A stretch of 64,000 nt of DNA, from contig NZ_SJSA01000003.1 of assembly GCF_004766125.1 (NCBI RefSeq), positions 37,618 through 101,617 of the forward strand. The letters run 5' to 3'. The notes under the pieces were generated by a model. The model saw only the letters and a program-made list of their open reading frames with translations, ran no database searches and was not told the DNA's origin. The DNA is from Duncaniella freteri (GTDB lineage Bacteria; Bacteroidota; Bacteroidia; Bacteroidales; Muribaculaceae). A program made the position numbers and the translations under genes. Shown one piece after another: positions 1-7,661 of the stretch (position 1 is its first letter; each line of letters starts with the position of its first letter).

Positions 1-76
1 CGTCAATCTCGAAAGTGATGTTCCTTTCAAGAATGGTGGCTGCAACCTTGCTTTCTATTGTCGTTTTATCGTTCAT
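1..76 (-). CDS. partial phage protein, possible tail assembly chaperone
   Basis: An ATG at 76-74 opens a frame that stays open for 25 codons to the window edge (protein begins MNDKTTIESKVAATILER). It is the next gene after the major tail protein in the late operon, with only a tRNA-like element between. In siphophages this slot usually holds the tail assembly chaperone, so that role is an inference from position alone. The rest of the gene lies outside the window and no domain can be read. Confidence 0.55.
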   Translation of the reverse strand, partial: MNDKTTIESKVAATILERNITFEID

Positions 77-95
77 TGCTTTTAATGATGAATTA

Positions 96-164
96 GTGCG
101 CCGAGCCGAATCGAACGGCTGTTTCTCGCCTAAGCGAGCGCATGACCAACTATGCTGCAACGCG
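96..164 (-). tRNA. tRNA-like element with contracted anticodon arm
   Basis: This 69-nt cloverleaf-like sequence lies between two late phage genes. The acceptor strands CGCGTTG (164-158) and CGGCGCA (103-97) form six of seven pairs, two of them G-U. The D arm is GCAT/ATGC with loop AGTTGGTC. The T arm AGCCG/CGGCT is perfect, with the classical loop TTCGATT. The anticodon arm is abnormal: CTCG/CGAG closes only a six-base loop (CTTAGG), or four bases if the inner C-G pair forms, so about three bases are missing. If T133 is U33, the anticodon would be UAG (Leu CUA), but no long variable arm is present. No CCA is encoded. It may be a degenerate or non-decoding tRNA, or a processing signal. Confidence 0.45.
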
Positions 165-219
165 GATGCGAGTTTAACCTCCAACTCGAAAGGGCGTCTT
201 TCCGCTTGTCATTGCCGGT

Positions 220-777
220 TTAGGAGCCGCCACCGGCAGTAAGGTCAGATGCAAACGTGGGGTCTGCCCAGTCTGTCTTTTTGACTCTGAACTTCTTGTA
301 GAGCAAACCGTCTTCGGTTTCGATGATTTTGAAAGTGAGGTCAACATACGAGCCTTCGTCTTCAGATGAGCCGGGACGGAATTTGACGGAGCATTTCGGA
401 GCTTTTACACCCTGCGCTCCGATATTCTTCGGGGTCACTTTGACTGAAAACTCGCCCTGCACGATGTTTGTCTTGACATCGAGTTCATCGCCGTCAGTGC
501 TGATAACTGCGCCGGTCAACATCTTCTCGGTGTCGAAGTCCATCTCCTTGACGCGAGTAGTGATTACTACTTCGGGTTCGCCCTCTTCTTCGGCAACGGT
601 TTTGCCGCCGGATGCTTTCGCGGTCAGCGTTTCGCCATCAGAAGTTGAGAGTGAAGTCGATTTGTCGTTAGTCGTGCCGACCGAAACGAGCTGCGTTGCC
701 ATAGCATCGTTAGCCCCGGTTGGTCCGATTTCAACACGACATTCCGACCACGACATGATGATTTTCTTGCGTTTCAT
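220..777 (-). CDS. major tail protein (tail tube)
   Basis: The 185-residue protein is rich in Val, Thr, Asp and Glu, predicted beta-rich, with no membrane segment and a Gly-rich end. It follows the connector and tail-completion genes and precedes the tRNA-like element. That is where siphophages encode the tube subunit. No sequence motif proves this; the call rests on gene order, size and composition. The annotated start gives MKRKK; an internal Met at residue 8 (MSWSECRVEIG) is an alternative. Confidence 0.6.
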   Translation of the reverse strand: MKRKKIIMSWSECRVEIGPTGANDAMATQLVSVGTTNDKSTSLSTSDGETLTAKASGGKTVAEEEGEPEVVITTRVKEMDFDTEKMLTGAVISTDGDELDVKTNIVQGEFSVKVTPKNIGAQGVKAPKCSVKFRPGSSEDEGSYVDLTFKIIETEDGLLYKKFRVKKTDWADPTFASDLTAGGGS

Positions 778-781
778 ACTG

Positions 782-1192
782 TTACTGTGTTAATCGTTGA
801 AATTTTAATCGTGTTACAATTAGATGCTGCTCTATTTCTTCGGGGAGTTCCGTTGATTTTGGCAGTCCGTCACATCGAATCAGATACTCGGTATCTTCGC
901 AATTCTTTACAAAGGCTATTATCGCGCTTTCCAAGACACCGACACGCGCTTTGTCTTCGACTTTGCGCCCATCGTTGTTTGCAATGTCAGGGACATAGAC
1001 GTGAATCAGCATTATGCCGCCTTGCACTTGTTCGTCAGTCCCGGCAAGAAACTTGACAATCAAATCTTCGCTTTTAGCGTTTGTCGGTCGCATCCCGCTT
1101 CGGTACACGCTTCCGCGAATTTCCTTGCCTAAGTCGCTGTTTTTTACGAGCGTATAGAAGTCGCGCTCAAAGTCTATTTCCGTCTTTGTCAT
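782..1192 (-). CDS. tail terminator / tail completion protein
   Basis: This 136-residue protein overlaps the preceding connector gene by four bases and lies directly before the tail tube gene. Its size and position match siphophage tail terminators (gpU-like), which cap the tail at the head-proximal end. I see no diagnostic motif, so function is inferred from synteny. It is translated in the late operon, probably coupled to the upstream gene. Confidence 0.5.
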   Translation of the reverse strand: MTKTEIDFERDFYTLVKNSDLGKEIRGSVYRSGMRPTNAKSEDLIVKFLAGTDEQVQGGIMLIHVYVPDIANNDGRKVEDKARVGVLESAIIAFVKNCEDTEYLIRCDGLPKSTELPEEIEQHLIVTRLKFQRLTQ

Positions 1193-1683
1193 TGCGGCGT
1201 GATATATCCTTTTAGAAGTTTGTTCAGTAATCGTTCTGCTTCGAGTTCGGCAGATGCAAGCACGTTTTTACCGCGCACGTTTTCAACATAGGCGGCGTAT
1301 TCCATGCCAGCGCACACAATCAGCACCACGCCCCAAGGGAATTTAGCTTGCAGACGCTTCAAGAGAGCTTGCCCCTCTGATACGCCTTGCGCTCCGTTTC
1401 CTTGTTTGCCGGAGTATTGCTTTGTCGCGCCATGCACTTTGACTTCGCCATCAACGAGAATGACATACCCGATAGAACTTCTGAGATTGCCGGTAATGTC
1501 GTTGTAATCTCCGCTTTCACGCGCCATTTTGACACAAGCCTCACCGATGAACGAAAATTGCTTGACGAGATGAGCGATAAGCTCTTTTCGCTTTATCTTC
1601 AGCGATTGATACAGCTTGCGCGTGTCAGTCTTTGACACCAACACGCCTTTGTATTTGCCGTGTGTCTGCGTTGTTTTTGCCAT
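1189..1683 (-). CDS. HK97 gp10-like tail completion protein
   Basis: The 164-residue protein has the general look of gp10-type proteins: a basic helical N-terminus, a central segment with TGNLRSSIGY near residues 64-73, and a helical C-terminus. The phrase TGxLRxS followed by an aliphatic strand recurs in that family, as I know it. It sits between the head-closure and tail-terminator genes, as expected for a head-tail junction protein. Its start abuts the stop of the upstream gene at 1683. Confidence 0.55.
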   Translation of the reverse strand: MAKTTQTHGKYKGVLVSKTDTRKLYQSLKIKRKELIAHLVKQFSFIGEACVKMARESGDYNDITGNLRSSIGYVILVDGEVKVHGATKQYSGKQGNGAQGVSEGQALLKRLQAKFPWGVVLIVCAGMEYAAYVENVRGKNVLASAELEAERLLNKLLKGYITPQ

Positions 1684-2006
1684 TACACAAGTATCTGAAT
1701 ACGTCCTACGGTTGTCAGCGGCTCACGACTCATTACCCGAAATTCGCCAAGTTCTTCAGAGTGCCGGGTCAGTTTCACACGTTCAAATTGCGCTTCTTCG
1801 TCAGATTCGATAAGCACTGTGAATGAAGCCATGCGAAATTCGCCATCCTCGTACTTGCCCTTGCGGTTGTCGGAGTTCGTTTTGATAGAGCATTCTATCG
1901 GGTCACTCCATTCGGTAGTGGCTTCGATAGGCTCTCCATACTCGTTCTCCCCACCGGGTACGACTTTCAGATATTGAAGTGTGCCGTTTGTTCTCATTCT
2001 TACCAA
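1683..2006 (-). CDS. head closure / head-tail adaptor protein
   Basis: This 107-residue, mostly beta-strand protein lies between the connector gene (overlap of seven bases) and the gp10-like gene. Phage head-closure proteins of the SPP1 gp16 type have this size and position. It includes a patch WSDPIECSIKTNS typical of small beta-barrel adaptors, though this is not diagnostic. Function is inferred from gene order. Confidence 0.5.
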   Translation of the reverse strand: MVRMRTNGTLQYLKVVPGGENEYGEPIEATTEWSDPIECSIKTNSDNRKGKYEDGEFRMASFTVLIESDEEAQFERVKLTRHSEELGEFRVMSREPLTTVGRIQILV

Positions 2007-2332
2007 AGATTAGTGGCATCATCAATCGTCCGTAAATAGTCGCCAAGTTCCTCGTCTGCATCAAGTCCGTATTGCTTGCACCAATACGATAGAGATTCTT
2101 TTACGGAATCCTCGCGTACTGAAGTCGATACGCCGTTTTCGCTCCGGCTGCTTTCGACATATCCCATGACAAGGCGAATCGCCACCCGAAAGAGTTTTGC
2201 ATCTTTCGGGGTGGCTTCAGCTTGTGCCTCGATACCCTCATTGAATAGCGCGAAGTTGAGTGTCGCGCTATCCGGGTAAAAGGTATTCGCGATTGCATTG
2301 CAAAGTCTGCTTAATGCTTCGAGATTCTTCAC
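2000..2332 (-). CDS. head-tail connector protein
   Basis: The 110-residue protein is predicted mainly helical and lies immediately after the major capsid gene, where gp6- or gp15-like connectors are encoded. It contains the phrase LRTIDDATNLW at the C-terminus. I see no catalytic motif. The call is by position, size and secondary structure impression. Confidence 0.5.
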   Translation of the reverse strand: MKNLEALSRLCNAIANTFYPDSATLNFALFNEGIEAQAEATPKDAKLFRVAIRLVMGYVESSRSENGVSTSVREDSVKESLSYWCKQYGLDADEELGDYLRTIDDATNLW

Positions 2333-2336
2333 GACT

Positions 2337-3449
2337 TTACGATACTACTGTTTTGAGGGTATAGATACCGTTCATTTCGGTAATAACCGGCAGCGACTGT
2401 GATTCAGCCTTGGTATATTCAGTGTGCTTCGAGCCCTCTTTCTGACCGACACTCCACAGAGAAGTGACAATGCGGCCGTAGTTGGCATACGACACTCCGT
2501 CATCCGGCTTCAACTCGCAATCCGAGTAGGCATTCTTGACAACGCCAAGTTCGCCGGCAGGGACGAATACGATGTTGTCTTGATTCCACGGGGTGTAAGG
2601 AATAGCCTCACGCCCTTTCTGAATGCGTACTATTCGACGGATAGGCTCGAATATCGGGTAGTTGTTCGTCTCCATAAACTCGTTTATGTCGCGGAGAAGT
2701 ACCGGCTTTGAGGACTTGTCAGTACCCCAAATAAGCTGCTTCATCTTCTTTGTGCGACACATATACGAGAGTCGGGAGGGCGAGAGTAGAGCTTTTGCAA
2801 GCGCGACCTTATCCTGCGATGCGTCAAGGATAGCTTGAATGTCCTCAAAGCAATCCACAGTGTCGATATTGGCGAGAGTCCAAGCGGTCTTGCAGCTTGC
2901 GATGTTCTCGCCGGGCTGATTGAACGAGATAGAGCCTTTGACACCGCCCTCCGGGTTGGTTGTTTCATCGAAAGTGAACGTACCTTCGTTGGAGAGTGCG
3001 CCGAGGAATATCATATCGAGTTTGCCGTAAACCGCGTTGACAACGGTCTTAACATCGCCCATCATAAGATTTATGAGGCGGTTTCTTTTGTCCTCATCCT
3101 TGATGAGCTTGCTGTCGAGCAACGAAAGAATCTTTCGGTACGTCTTCATCAGCATCGGGAGCGTGAGGGCGTGGTTTACGAGAGTTTCTTTGAGTGTTTC
3201 TACACCCGAAGTACCCATAATCGGCTCGGCTGCGTTTTCTCCGATAGTCGGTGCGGCTATCGTGATGTTGTACTTGCCGATTAACTCTTCAAAATCGAGT
3301 TCGATTGTGGGGTCATCCCAGTGCATATATCGCTCAAAGATAACTTGGTCGAAAAGCTGCTTGTTGAGTTCACTTGCAGCATCGAATCGTATCTGCACCT
3401 CTTTGGTGAGGTCACCAAAGACGGAGCTGGATAAAAATTCCTTTGGCAT
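2337..3449 (-). CDS. major capsid protein (gpE family type)
   Basis: At 370 residues this matches the usual size of lambda gpE-family capsid proteins (about 340-370). It lies after the scaffold and decoration genes and before connectors. The C-terminal half has the family-like run of strands around NIVFVPAGELG and the segment YGRIVTSLWSVGQKEG, compatible with the HK97 fold. The N-terminal half is helical with several charged stretches. It would be the most abundant virion protein. The spacing to the downstream connector gene is only four bases. Confidence 0.75.
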   Translation of the reverse strand: MPKEFLSSSVFGDLTKEVQIRFDAASELNKQLFDQVIFERYMHWDDPTIELDFEELIGKYNITIAAPTIGENAAEPIMGTSGVETLKETLVNHALTLPMLMKTYRKILSLLDSKLIKDEDKRNRLINLMMGDVKTVVNAVYGKLDMIFLGALSNEGTFTFDETTNPEGGVKGSISFNQPGENIASCKTAWTLANIDTVDCFEDIQAILDASQDKVALAKALLSPSRLSYMCRTKKMKQLIWGTDKSSKPVLLRDINEFMETNNYPIFEPIRRIVRIQKGREAIPYTPWNQDNIVFVPAGELGVVKNAYSDCELKPDDGVSYANYGRIVTSLWSVGQKEGSKHTEYTKAESQSLPVITEMNGIYTLKTVVS

Positions 3450-3454
3450 AGTGA

Positions 3455-4075
3455 TTACTGCTTAATGTAGATGATGTTGGGGTTGTTTTTGAGCGCGATG
3501 CCGGTCAACCATTCCGGCAGCATCGGGAAGAGAAGTGACGGCATGAGAACGACTGCCTCATAGGCAGCATCGAGAGTAGGCAGTCCGCGACCGGTAAACT
3601 CTTTGTCTTCGCCCACGATGTTGTTTGGGGAGTAGCGCACGGAGTTTGTAGTCGTAGCTGAATCTCCCTGCCCCTCTGTCACTGCGACACCCTCTGCGAT
3701 TACATCATCGGCTTGTATGCCGGTGTATGCTGCTTTGAGCTTCAGAATGTCGTAGGCATCGTTGGTGCGGTCGATTGAATCAATCTCGCCGAGCTCGGTT
3801 GCACCGAGCTTGATGATTTTGTCGCCTGCCACGAAATAGTGACCTTTGGGGACTCTCACTTCCTTTGTAGTGCCGCCATTGAGGACAGTCGCGGTCTTGC
3901 AGACGGCGGCGGTCATAGTGTCAAAATCGACATACAAAGGCGTTGCGCGGCGTACTACTGTTCCGACCGGAAATTCTTGTGTAGGCTTGAAGCCACCGGG
4001 GAGCATCTTGCATTCACCACGCCAAATCTCCGGGAAACGACCCGGAAACTGCTGTGTCTTAAATTCAATAGCCAT
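3455..4075 (-). CDS. head decoration / head fiber-like protein
   Basis: This 206-residue protein lies between the scaffold and major capsid genes, in the slot used by decoration proteins such as lambda gpD or the head-fiber-type proteins of Bacteroidota phages. It is predicted beta-rich, with a Gly/Thr-rich middle and the segments PVGTVVRRATPLYVD and VPKGHYFVAGDKI that suggest a small beta-barrel. The C-terminus carries an aromatic and proline-rich patch. Function is by context. Confidence 0.55.
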   Translation of the reverse strand: MAIEFKTQQFPGRFPEIWRGECKMLPGGFKPTQEFPVGTVVRRATPLYVDFDTMTAAVCKTATVLNGGTTKEVRVPKGHYFVAGDKIIKLGATELGEIDSIDRTNDAYDILKLKAAYTGIQADDVIAEGVAVTEGQGDSATTTNSVRYSPNNIVGEDKEFTGRGLPTLDAAYEAVVLMPSLLFPMLPEWLTGIALKNNPNIIYIKQ

Positions 4076-4110
4076 TTTGGGGTTGATGAATTAGAAGTTG
4101 ATAATTGACC

Positions 4111-4707
4111 TTACTTTTTGTCGGGGAGTGACTGCGCCCAGGCTTTTGCAGCCGCTTTCGACTCTTCCTCGGAGTTTCCGAGTTCATGCGAACGGTCTTT
4201 CGGCATGAGATTGTTGTTTACAAGGTCTTGTTTGAAGCTGGTGAGTTCTGCGTCAACATCCGCATCGTCTGCCAAATGCAGACGCTTCACGAGATAGTCA
4301 GGAATGCCGAGCTTCTTTGCCTTGTCAGCGATGAGCGATGCACGTTCCGACTTGGCTTTTTCCTCTTTGAGCGTCTTATTCTCTGTTTCGAGAGCGTTCA
4401 GTCGTTCAGTAAAAGGCTTCATCCATGCCGGTATTTCGTCTTCGCCGGTTTCGCCGTCTTCTTCCTCTCCGTCGCCCTCGCCTTTGGATGGCTTGGTAGA
4501 TGATTTCTTGCGTGACTTCCTCGTAATCTCCCCCTGCATCGCTTTTGCATAGGGTACGAGCGAATCCACTTTTGCGGCTATTTCGTCATCGGTCGCTTCG
4601 TCTGTGAGGTCGGAAGCTCCGATTTCAACGAGTTCTTCTATTCCTTTGGGTGTAAGTCCGTATTGCTTACATTTTGCGGTCAGTGCCGCGAGTAGTTTCT
4701 TCTTCAT
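4111..4707 (-). CDS. phage scaffolding protein
   Basis: The 198-residue protein is highly charged. Its centre is acidic and Gly-rich (about residues 75-92), followed by a predicted coiled coil around residues 100-130 and a helical C-terminus. Composition and position directly upstream of the decoration and capsid genes fit a scaffolding protein that shapes the procapsid. It is the first gene of the second part of the late operon and starts about 40 bases from a TATCTTTG element on the same strand. Confidence 0.6.
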   Translation of the reverse strand: MKKKLLAALTAKCKQYGLTPKGIEELVEIGASDLTDEATDDEIAAKVDSLVPYAKAMQGEITRKSRKKSSTKPSKGEGDGEEEDGETGEDEIPAWMKPFTERLNALETENKTLKEEKAKSERASLIADKAKKLGIPDYLVKRLHLADDADVDAELTSFKQDLVNNNLMPKDRSHELGNSEEESKAAAKAWAQSLPDKK

Positions 4708-4744
4708 TGCAATGGTTGATTGGGGTTTGAATATTCAATACGCG

Positions 4745-4752
4745 CAAAGATA
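4745..4752 (-). promoter_or_regulatory. -7 element of scaffold/capsid promoter
   Basis: The reverse strand reads TATCTTTG, matching the Bacteroidota -7 consensus TAnnTTTG, about 40 bases before the scaffold start. The -33 position reads GGT rather than TTG, so the match is one-sided. It would restart structural gene transcription left of the inserted cassette. Confidence 0.5.
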
Positions 4753-4773
4753 GGGAGAATTTTCGACATAATA

Positions 4774-4901
4774 CCTATTAAGTATCGGAATTTTTCAAAA
4801 CTTTTTTCTTCTCTCATGTGGCTACCTATTAGCAATATAGGAATTTGAGTAAATTTTTATCAAAAAATAATTGGTGAAAAAGTTGCCTATTATTAGGATA
4901 G
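4774..4901. promoter_or_regulatory. three CCTATT sites, two in CTAT-N7-ATAG palindromes
   Basis: CCTATT occurs at 4774, 4825 and 4886. The second is part of CCTAT-N7-ATAGG (4825-4841) and the third of CTAT-N7-ATAG (4887-4901), with the same spacing. The last one lies between the -33 and -7 elements of the rightward cassette promoter, which is where a repressor would block it. The element differs from the operators near the phage repressor gene, so a separate regulator is likely. Confidence 0.55.
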
Positions 4902-4913
4902 TCTATAACTTTG
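4883..4913 (+). promoter_or_regulatory. strong promoter of the rightward cassette
   Basis: TTG at 4883-4885, a 20-bp spacer and TAACTTTG at 4906-4913 match the Bacteroidota housekeeping promoter exactly. Transcription would start near 4920 and read into the small genes that lead to the ADP-ribosylglycohydrolase. A palindrome occupies the spacer. Confidence 0.75.
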
Positions 4914-4945
4914 CGACATGAAACAATACTTAATAGATAACGAAA

Positions 4946-5101
4946 ATGAAAATCCGAAAGAAAATAATCAAAGTGAGCCGAGAAAGAGCGATAGAGTTAG
5001 CCGCTAATCTCAACTGCATCTCAAAAGAGATGGCAAGCAAGTACACCGACAGCGAATTGAAAGAGTGCCTGCGTCTTCTCAAACTCAAAGCTGACTTCTA
5101 A
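4946..5101 (+). CDS. small basic helical protein (51 aa)
   Basis: The frame runs ATG (4946) to TAA and encodes a 51-residue basic protein, starting MKIRKKIIKVSRERAIEL and ending LLKLKADF. It is the first good frame after the cassette promoter. The sequence looks like three short amphipathic helices and could bind DNA or another protein. A competing 29-codon frame starts at 4918 but has less protein-like composition. I do not recognise the family. Autoregulation through the nearby palindromes is conceivable but unsupported. Confidence 0.6.
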   Translation: MKIRKKIIKVSRERAIELAANLNCISKEMASKYTDSELKECLRLLKLKADF

Positions 5102-5126
5102 TCATCAACCCTCAATCTCAACGCAA

Positions 5127-5336
5127 ATGAAACCCGAACACCTTGCCGAAGCTATAAGCATCATCAGCAACAGCAACTCAATCAAAGTGTCGTTCAATGT
5201 GCCGGTCAATGATAACTACTCGCACACATACGCGATACTCATTCACGAGAGCAACGCATCAGTCGTTAATCAACTCGTAAAAGCCGGATTCTCGCTCTCT
5301 ATGAATCCTAAAGGGCTTTCAGTCGATAAATTCTAA
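5127..5336 (+). CDS. hypothetical phage protein (69 aa)
   Basis: The 69-residue frame is preceded directly by the leader CAACGCAA then ATG, a motif seen before many starts in this prophage. The protein alternates strands and helices (HTYAILIHESNASVVNQLV) and has no Cys or catalytic motif. It is the second gene of the cassette. I do not recognise it. Confidence 0.65.
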   Translation: MKPEHLAEAISIISNSNSIKVSFNVPVNDNYSHTYAILIHESNASVVNQLVKAGFSLSMNPKGLSVDKF

Positions 5337-5350
5337 ATCCAATCTACGCA

Positions 5351-5551
5351 ATGAAGACTTATGACGAAACAATGAGCATACTCAATAGCTCAAAGCAATT
5401 CAAATTCGAGTATAACGAGGATAGCGGTCGCCCGACAGTACTTGCCGTAACTGATTACTATACCGGCGAGAGTGTCAAACTTGACCTCTCACGCCTCACC
5501 CCGGAGATGCTTGATGAACTTCAGATAGAAGATTCGGAAGATGAATACTAA
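5351..5551 (+). CDS. hypothetical acidic phage protein (66 aa)
   Basis: A 66-residue acidic protein ending in IEDSEDEY. Its start is preceded by a shortened form of the leader motif (ACGCA then ATG). The last 11 bases overlap the next gene, suggesting coupled translation. I do not recognise the family. Strongly acidic small phage proteins are sometimes DNA mimics, but nothing specific shows that here. Confidence 0.6.
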   Translation: MKTYDETMSILNSSKQFKFEYNEDSGRPTVLAVTDYYTGESVKLDLSRLTPEMLDELQIEDSEDEY

Positions 5552-5735
5552 AGCAAGCATGGAACAATATACTGTAACTTTCTTCGTAGAAAAGACTGAT
5601 TTAGCCGGGAATCATAAGGGCATGGAGAAGCGAGTAATCCGAACCGGCAAAACTACTATCGCAGAAGCCGCAGAAGTGGCGATTGCTCACGGTGCCAATC
5701 CGTTCAAAAATTGGAAGCTAACTTGGGAAAAATAA
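5541..5735 (+). CDS. hypothetical phage protein (64 aa)
   Basis: The 64-residue frame overlaps the previous gene by 11 bases; a second Met at residue 7 (MEQYTVTFFVEK) is an equally plausible start. The predicted protein begins with a beta strand, then a basic loop and a helix (TTIAEAAEVAIAHG). It is part of the rightward cassette. Family not recognised. Confidence 0.6.
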   Translation: MNTKASMEQYTVTFFVEKTDLAGNHKGMEKRVIRTGKTTIAEAAEVAIAHGANPFKNWKLTWEK

Positions 5736-5756
5736 CAACTCTAAAATACAACGCAA

Positions 5757-6659
5757 ATGATTACTGAAACCACTCTCGAAAACAAGATGTTTGACTTCGA
5801 CAAAGCGAAAGTTCAAACGCTCTCACTCGCTCAATTAGAGCGCACACACCGTGAAAACGATGTCTACGGCAAGCCGCTTCGTGGTATCTATCACTTCGAG
5901 CTGCTGCAAACGCTCATCAACGAGTGCAACAACCTCGGCTATAACGTAGAGGTTTATGACCTCTTTGCCGCGCAGAACAAAGACCGCAGCACTCCCGGCG
6001 TGGTGCTGCTCCCACAAGTCGAAGCACAATACGGCGAAAGAGCCTTTGAAGCTCACATATTGCGCCGCGTCTTCGCTAACATCCGTATAACTGACTTCGA
6101 TGATGAGGAAAAGACAACAAACCTCGCAGTCGCTTTCCATCAGAAAGGCATTCAAGTCGGCTTCGGAAACATGGTCAAAATCTGCCACAATCAAACTATG
6201 CTTTGCGCCGACAAGTATATCGCCACATACAATGAGCGCGGCAAAGGGCGCGGCGAAGCTATCACGATTCCGCAAGTTCTCGATGTTGTCAAGTCGTGGC
6301 TTGTAGATGCCAGGCACATCATCGTGACCGAGCGCGAAAAGATAGAGCGCATGAAAGAGATTGAGGTCGGCGTTCAACAAGCTCTCTTGCTCATCGGTAT
6401 GCTGACCGCAATTCGCGTTAAGTGCGACTCTGCATATCCGACAATCAAGGAGAATCGCGTCTATCCGCTCAATCAAGCTCAAATAACAAAGTTCACGGAG
6501 AGCTTGTTGCTGAAGTATCACGATACACCAAGCGTTTCAGCGTGGGACTTGTATAACGCCGCGACTGACCTTTACAAAGCTGACTCGATGGATATTCCGG
6601 CACTCATGCCGCAGAATCGCGCAATGGTGCAATTCCTCAACGAGCAATTCAATATCTGA
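5757..6659 (+). CDS. conserved phage protein, DUF3871/DUF932-like
   Basis: At 300 residues this is the largest protein of the cassette. The middle (YHQ-type phrase VAFHQKGIQVGFGNMVKICHNQTML, shown here in shortened form as FHQKGIQVGFG and ICHNQTML) resembles DUF3871 and DUF932 proteins of Bacteroidota mobile elements, as I recall them. Those families have no established biochemical role. The start follows the leader CAACGCAA. A large reverse-strand frame across the same DNA is a shadow. Its place in an accessory cassette suggests a function in the lysogen rather than in virion building. Confidence 0.55.
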   Translation: MITETTLENKMFDFDKAKVQTLSLAQLERTHRENDVYGKPLRGIYHFELLQTLINECNNLGYNVEVYDLFAAQNKDRSTPGVVLLPQVEAQYGERAFEAHILRRVFANIRITDFDDEEKTTNLAVAFHQKGIQVGFGNMVKICHNQTMLCADKYIATYNERGKGRGEAITIPQVLDVVKSWLVDARHIIVTEREKIERMKEIEVGVQQALLLIGMLTAIRVKCDSAYPTIKENRVYPLNQAQITKFTESLLLKYHDTPSVSAWDLYNAATDLYKADSMDIPALMPQNRAMVQFLNEQFNI

Positions 6660-6677
6660 CACAACATATCATCAACC

Positions 6678-6710
6678 GGCGAGAGGTAGCCTTAGCCGTT
6701 GCCTCTCGCC
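6678..6710. promoter_or_regulatory. stem-loop between cassette genes
   Basis: GGCGAGAGG (6678-6686) pairs with CCTCTCGCC (6702-6710) around a 15-base loop, giving a 9-bp GC-rich stem. No T run follows, so it looks more like a processing or attenuation element than a terminator. Confidence 0.45.
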
Positions 6711-6725
6711 CTTACAATCAATCTA

Positions 6726-6899
6726 ATGGCAGACAGTAAAGAACAACTAACAGCAAACGATGAGGAGCTTATCGAGCTTGCTTATTCGACAACATACCGC
6801 AGTTCCATTCGTCAGTATATCCGCGAAGCTGACACGGAGCGTTGTCGTGAGATTTTAACCCGAATTATGAATGAATCTGATGTTGAATGGGAGGACTGA
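6726..6899 (+). CDS. hypothetical phage protein (57 aa)
   Basis: I place the start at the ATG at 6726; a TTG at 6699 would extend it into the stem-loop. The 57-residue acidic, helical protein starts MADSKEQLTANDEEL and ends SDVEWED. It is followed two bases later by the next start. Family not recognised. Confidence 0.55.
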   Translation: MADSKEQLTANDEELIELAYSTTYRSSIRQYIREADTERCREILTRIMNESDVEWED

Positions 6900-6901
6900 A
6901 G

Positions 6902-7291
6902 ATGAAAAAAGCACTTATTATCGACACCGGCGAAGTGATTAGGGTTGTCGAAGTTATCAAAACGACTAACAACGGCACGATATTTCGCGATGTCGCTACC
7001 GGCAAAACATACTACGACCGCGAGATTCAGATATTCGATGACAGTGGCGTTATGGAGTTCGTTGAAATGTGGCTCCCGAACTATTATCACTCTGACATGA
7101 TTGGGTGGATTGACGACCTGCATTGCGCTCTTGATAACGAGTGCGATGATGAAAAGCTCGCTCGTATAGAAGAAGCGTGGGGAACTGACCCCAAAGGATG
7201 GCTCTACGAGTTAATCAATCTTGAATCGGCTGCATATCGCCACGCCCTTGAAAGATTCTACGAGCTGCAATATCCCGGTATTAAATCCTAA
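6902..7291 (+). CDS. hypothetical phage protein (129 aa)
   Basis: The start at 6902 (MKKALIIDTGEVIRVVEV) is chosen over an in-frame upstream ATG because it follows the previous stop directly. The first 45 residues look like a small beta-barrel; the rest is helical and acidic. The phrase DTGEVIRVVEVI with conserved Gly suggests a phage-encoded accessory protein common in Bacteroidota elements, but no function is known to me. Confidence 0.6.
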   Translation: MKKALIIDTGEVIRVVEVIKTTNNGTIFRDVATGKTYYDREIQIFDDSGVMEFVEMWLPNYYHSDMIGWIDDLHCALDNECDDEKLARIEEAWGTDPKGWLYELINLESAAYRHALERFYELQYPGIKS

Positions 7292-7309
7292 TAGGCACGG
7301 TAAGGTTAG

Positions 7310-7396
7310 CCTACTCCGCATTTCTCGCTTTCAGTTGATAAAATATACATTTATTCGGCTGAAATGCGAGGATTAGCGAGGAAATGAGTAATTTTG
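7310..7396 (+). promoter_or_regulatory. long imperfect inverted repeat and -7 element
   Basis: The 130-bp gap before the next gene holds a left arm around 7317-7335 (GCATTTCTCGCTTTCAG) and right-arm pieces CTGAAATGCGAG and AGCGAGGAAATG around 7359-7387. They can pair in two alternative ways. Just after the right arm, TAATTTTG (7389-7396) matches the -7 consensus, though no TTG lies 20 bp upstream. This is a good candidate for a regulated internal promoter or attenuator that controls the glycohydrolase genes. Confidence 0.45.
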
Positions 7397-7421
7397 CAAA
7401 ACCTTAAAACTCAACGCAAAA

Positions 7422-7661
7422 ATGGAATCATCGAAAGTCGTACACGTTCACTTCAAAAAGCCATACGAGGGAATGACTGACCTCTATTTCGGCTCTCTGA
7501 AAGCGATATATCTTCAAGTGCCGGAAGATATAATCGGGATAAAATACAAGTCGCTTACAAACGCCATTCGAGGCAAAGATTGTTACGAGAATAAACGCTG
7601 CATTATCCGCATCGGTGCATTGCAGCGTATGTCAAATATAAAAAACAAAGACAAACAATGA
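7422..7661 (+). CDS. hypothetical protein preceding glycohydrolase (79 aa)
   Basis: The start follows the leader CAACGCAAAA. The 79-residue protein overlaps the glycohydrolase start by four bases (ATGA), so the two are probably translated together. It is predicted alpha/beta with a basic C-terminus. I do not recognise the family; the tight coupling suggests a role linked to the glycohydrolase. Confidence 0.6.
   Translation: MESSKVVHVHFKKPYEGMTDLYFGSLKAIYLQVPEDIIGIKYKSLTNAIRGKDCYENKRCIIRIGALQRMSNIKNKDKQ

Noticed and set aside
96..164. Functional Leu or suppressor tRNA
   Set aside because: The anticodon loop has the wrong size and there is no long variable arm, so I do not assign an amino acid.
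5835..6521. 228-codon frame on the reverse strand
   Set aside because: It overlaps the 300-residue cassette gene completely, has no promoter or leader, and its composition (many Cys, Val, Leu) is typical of an antisense shadow of a gene with regular codon use.
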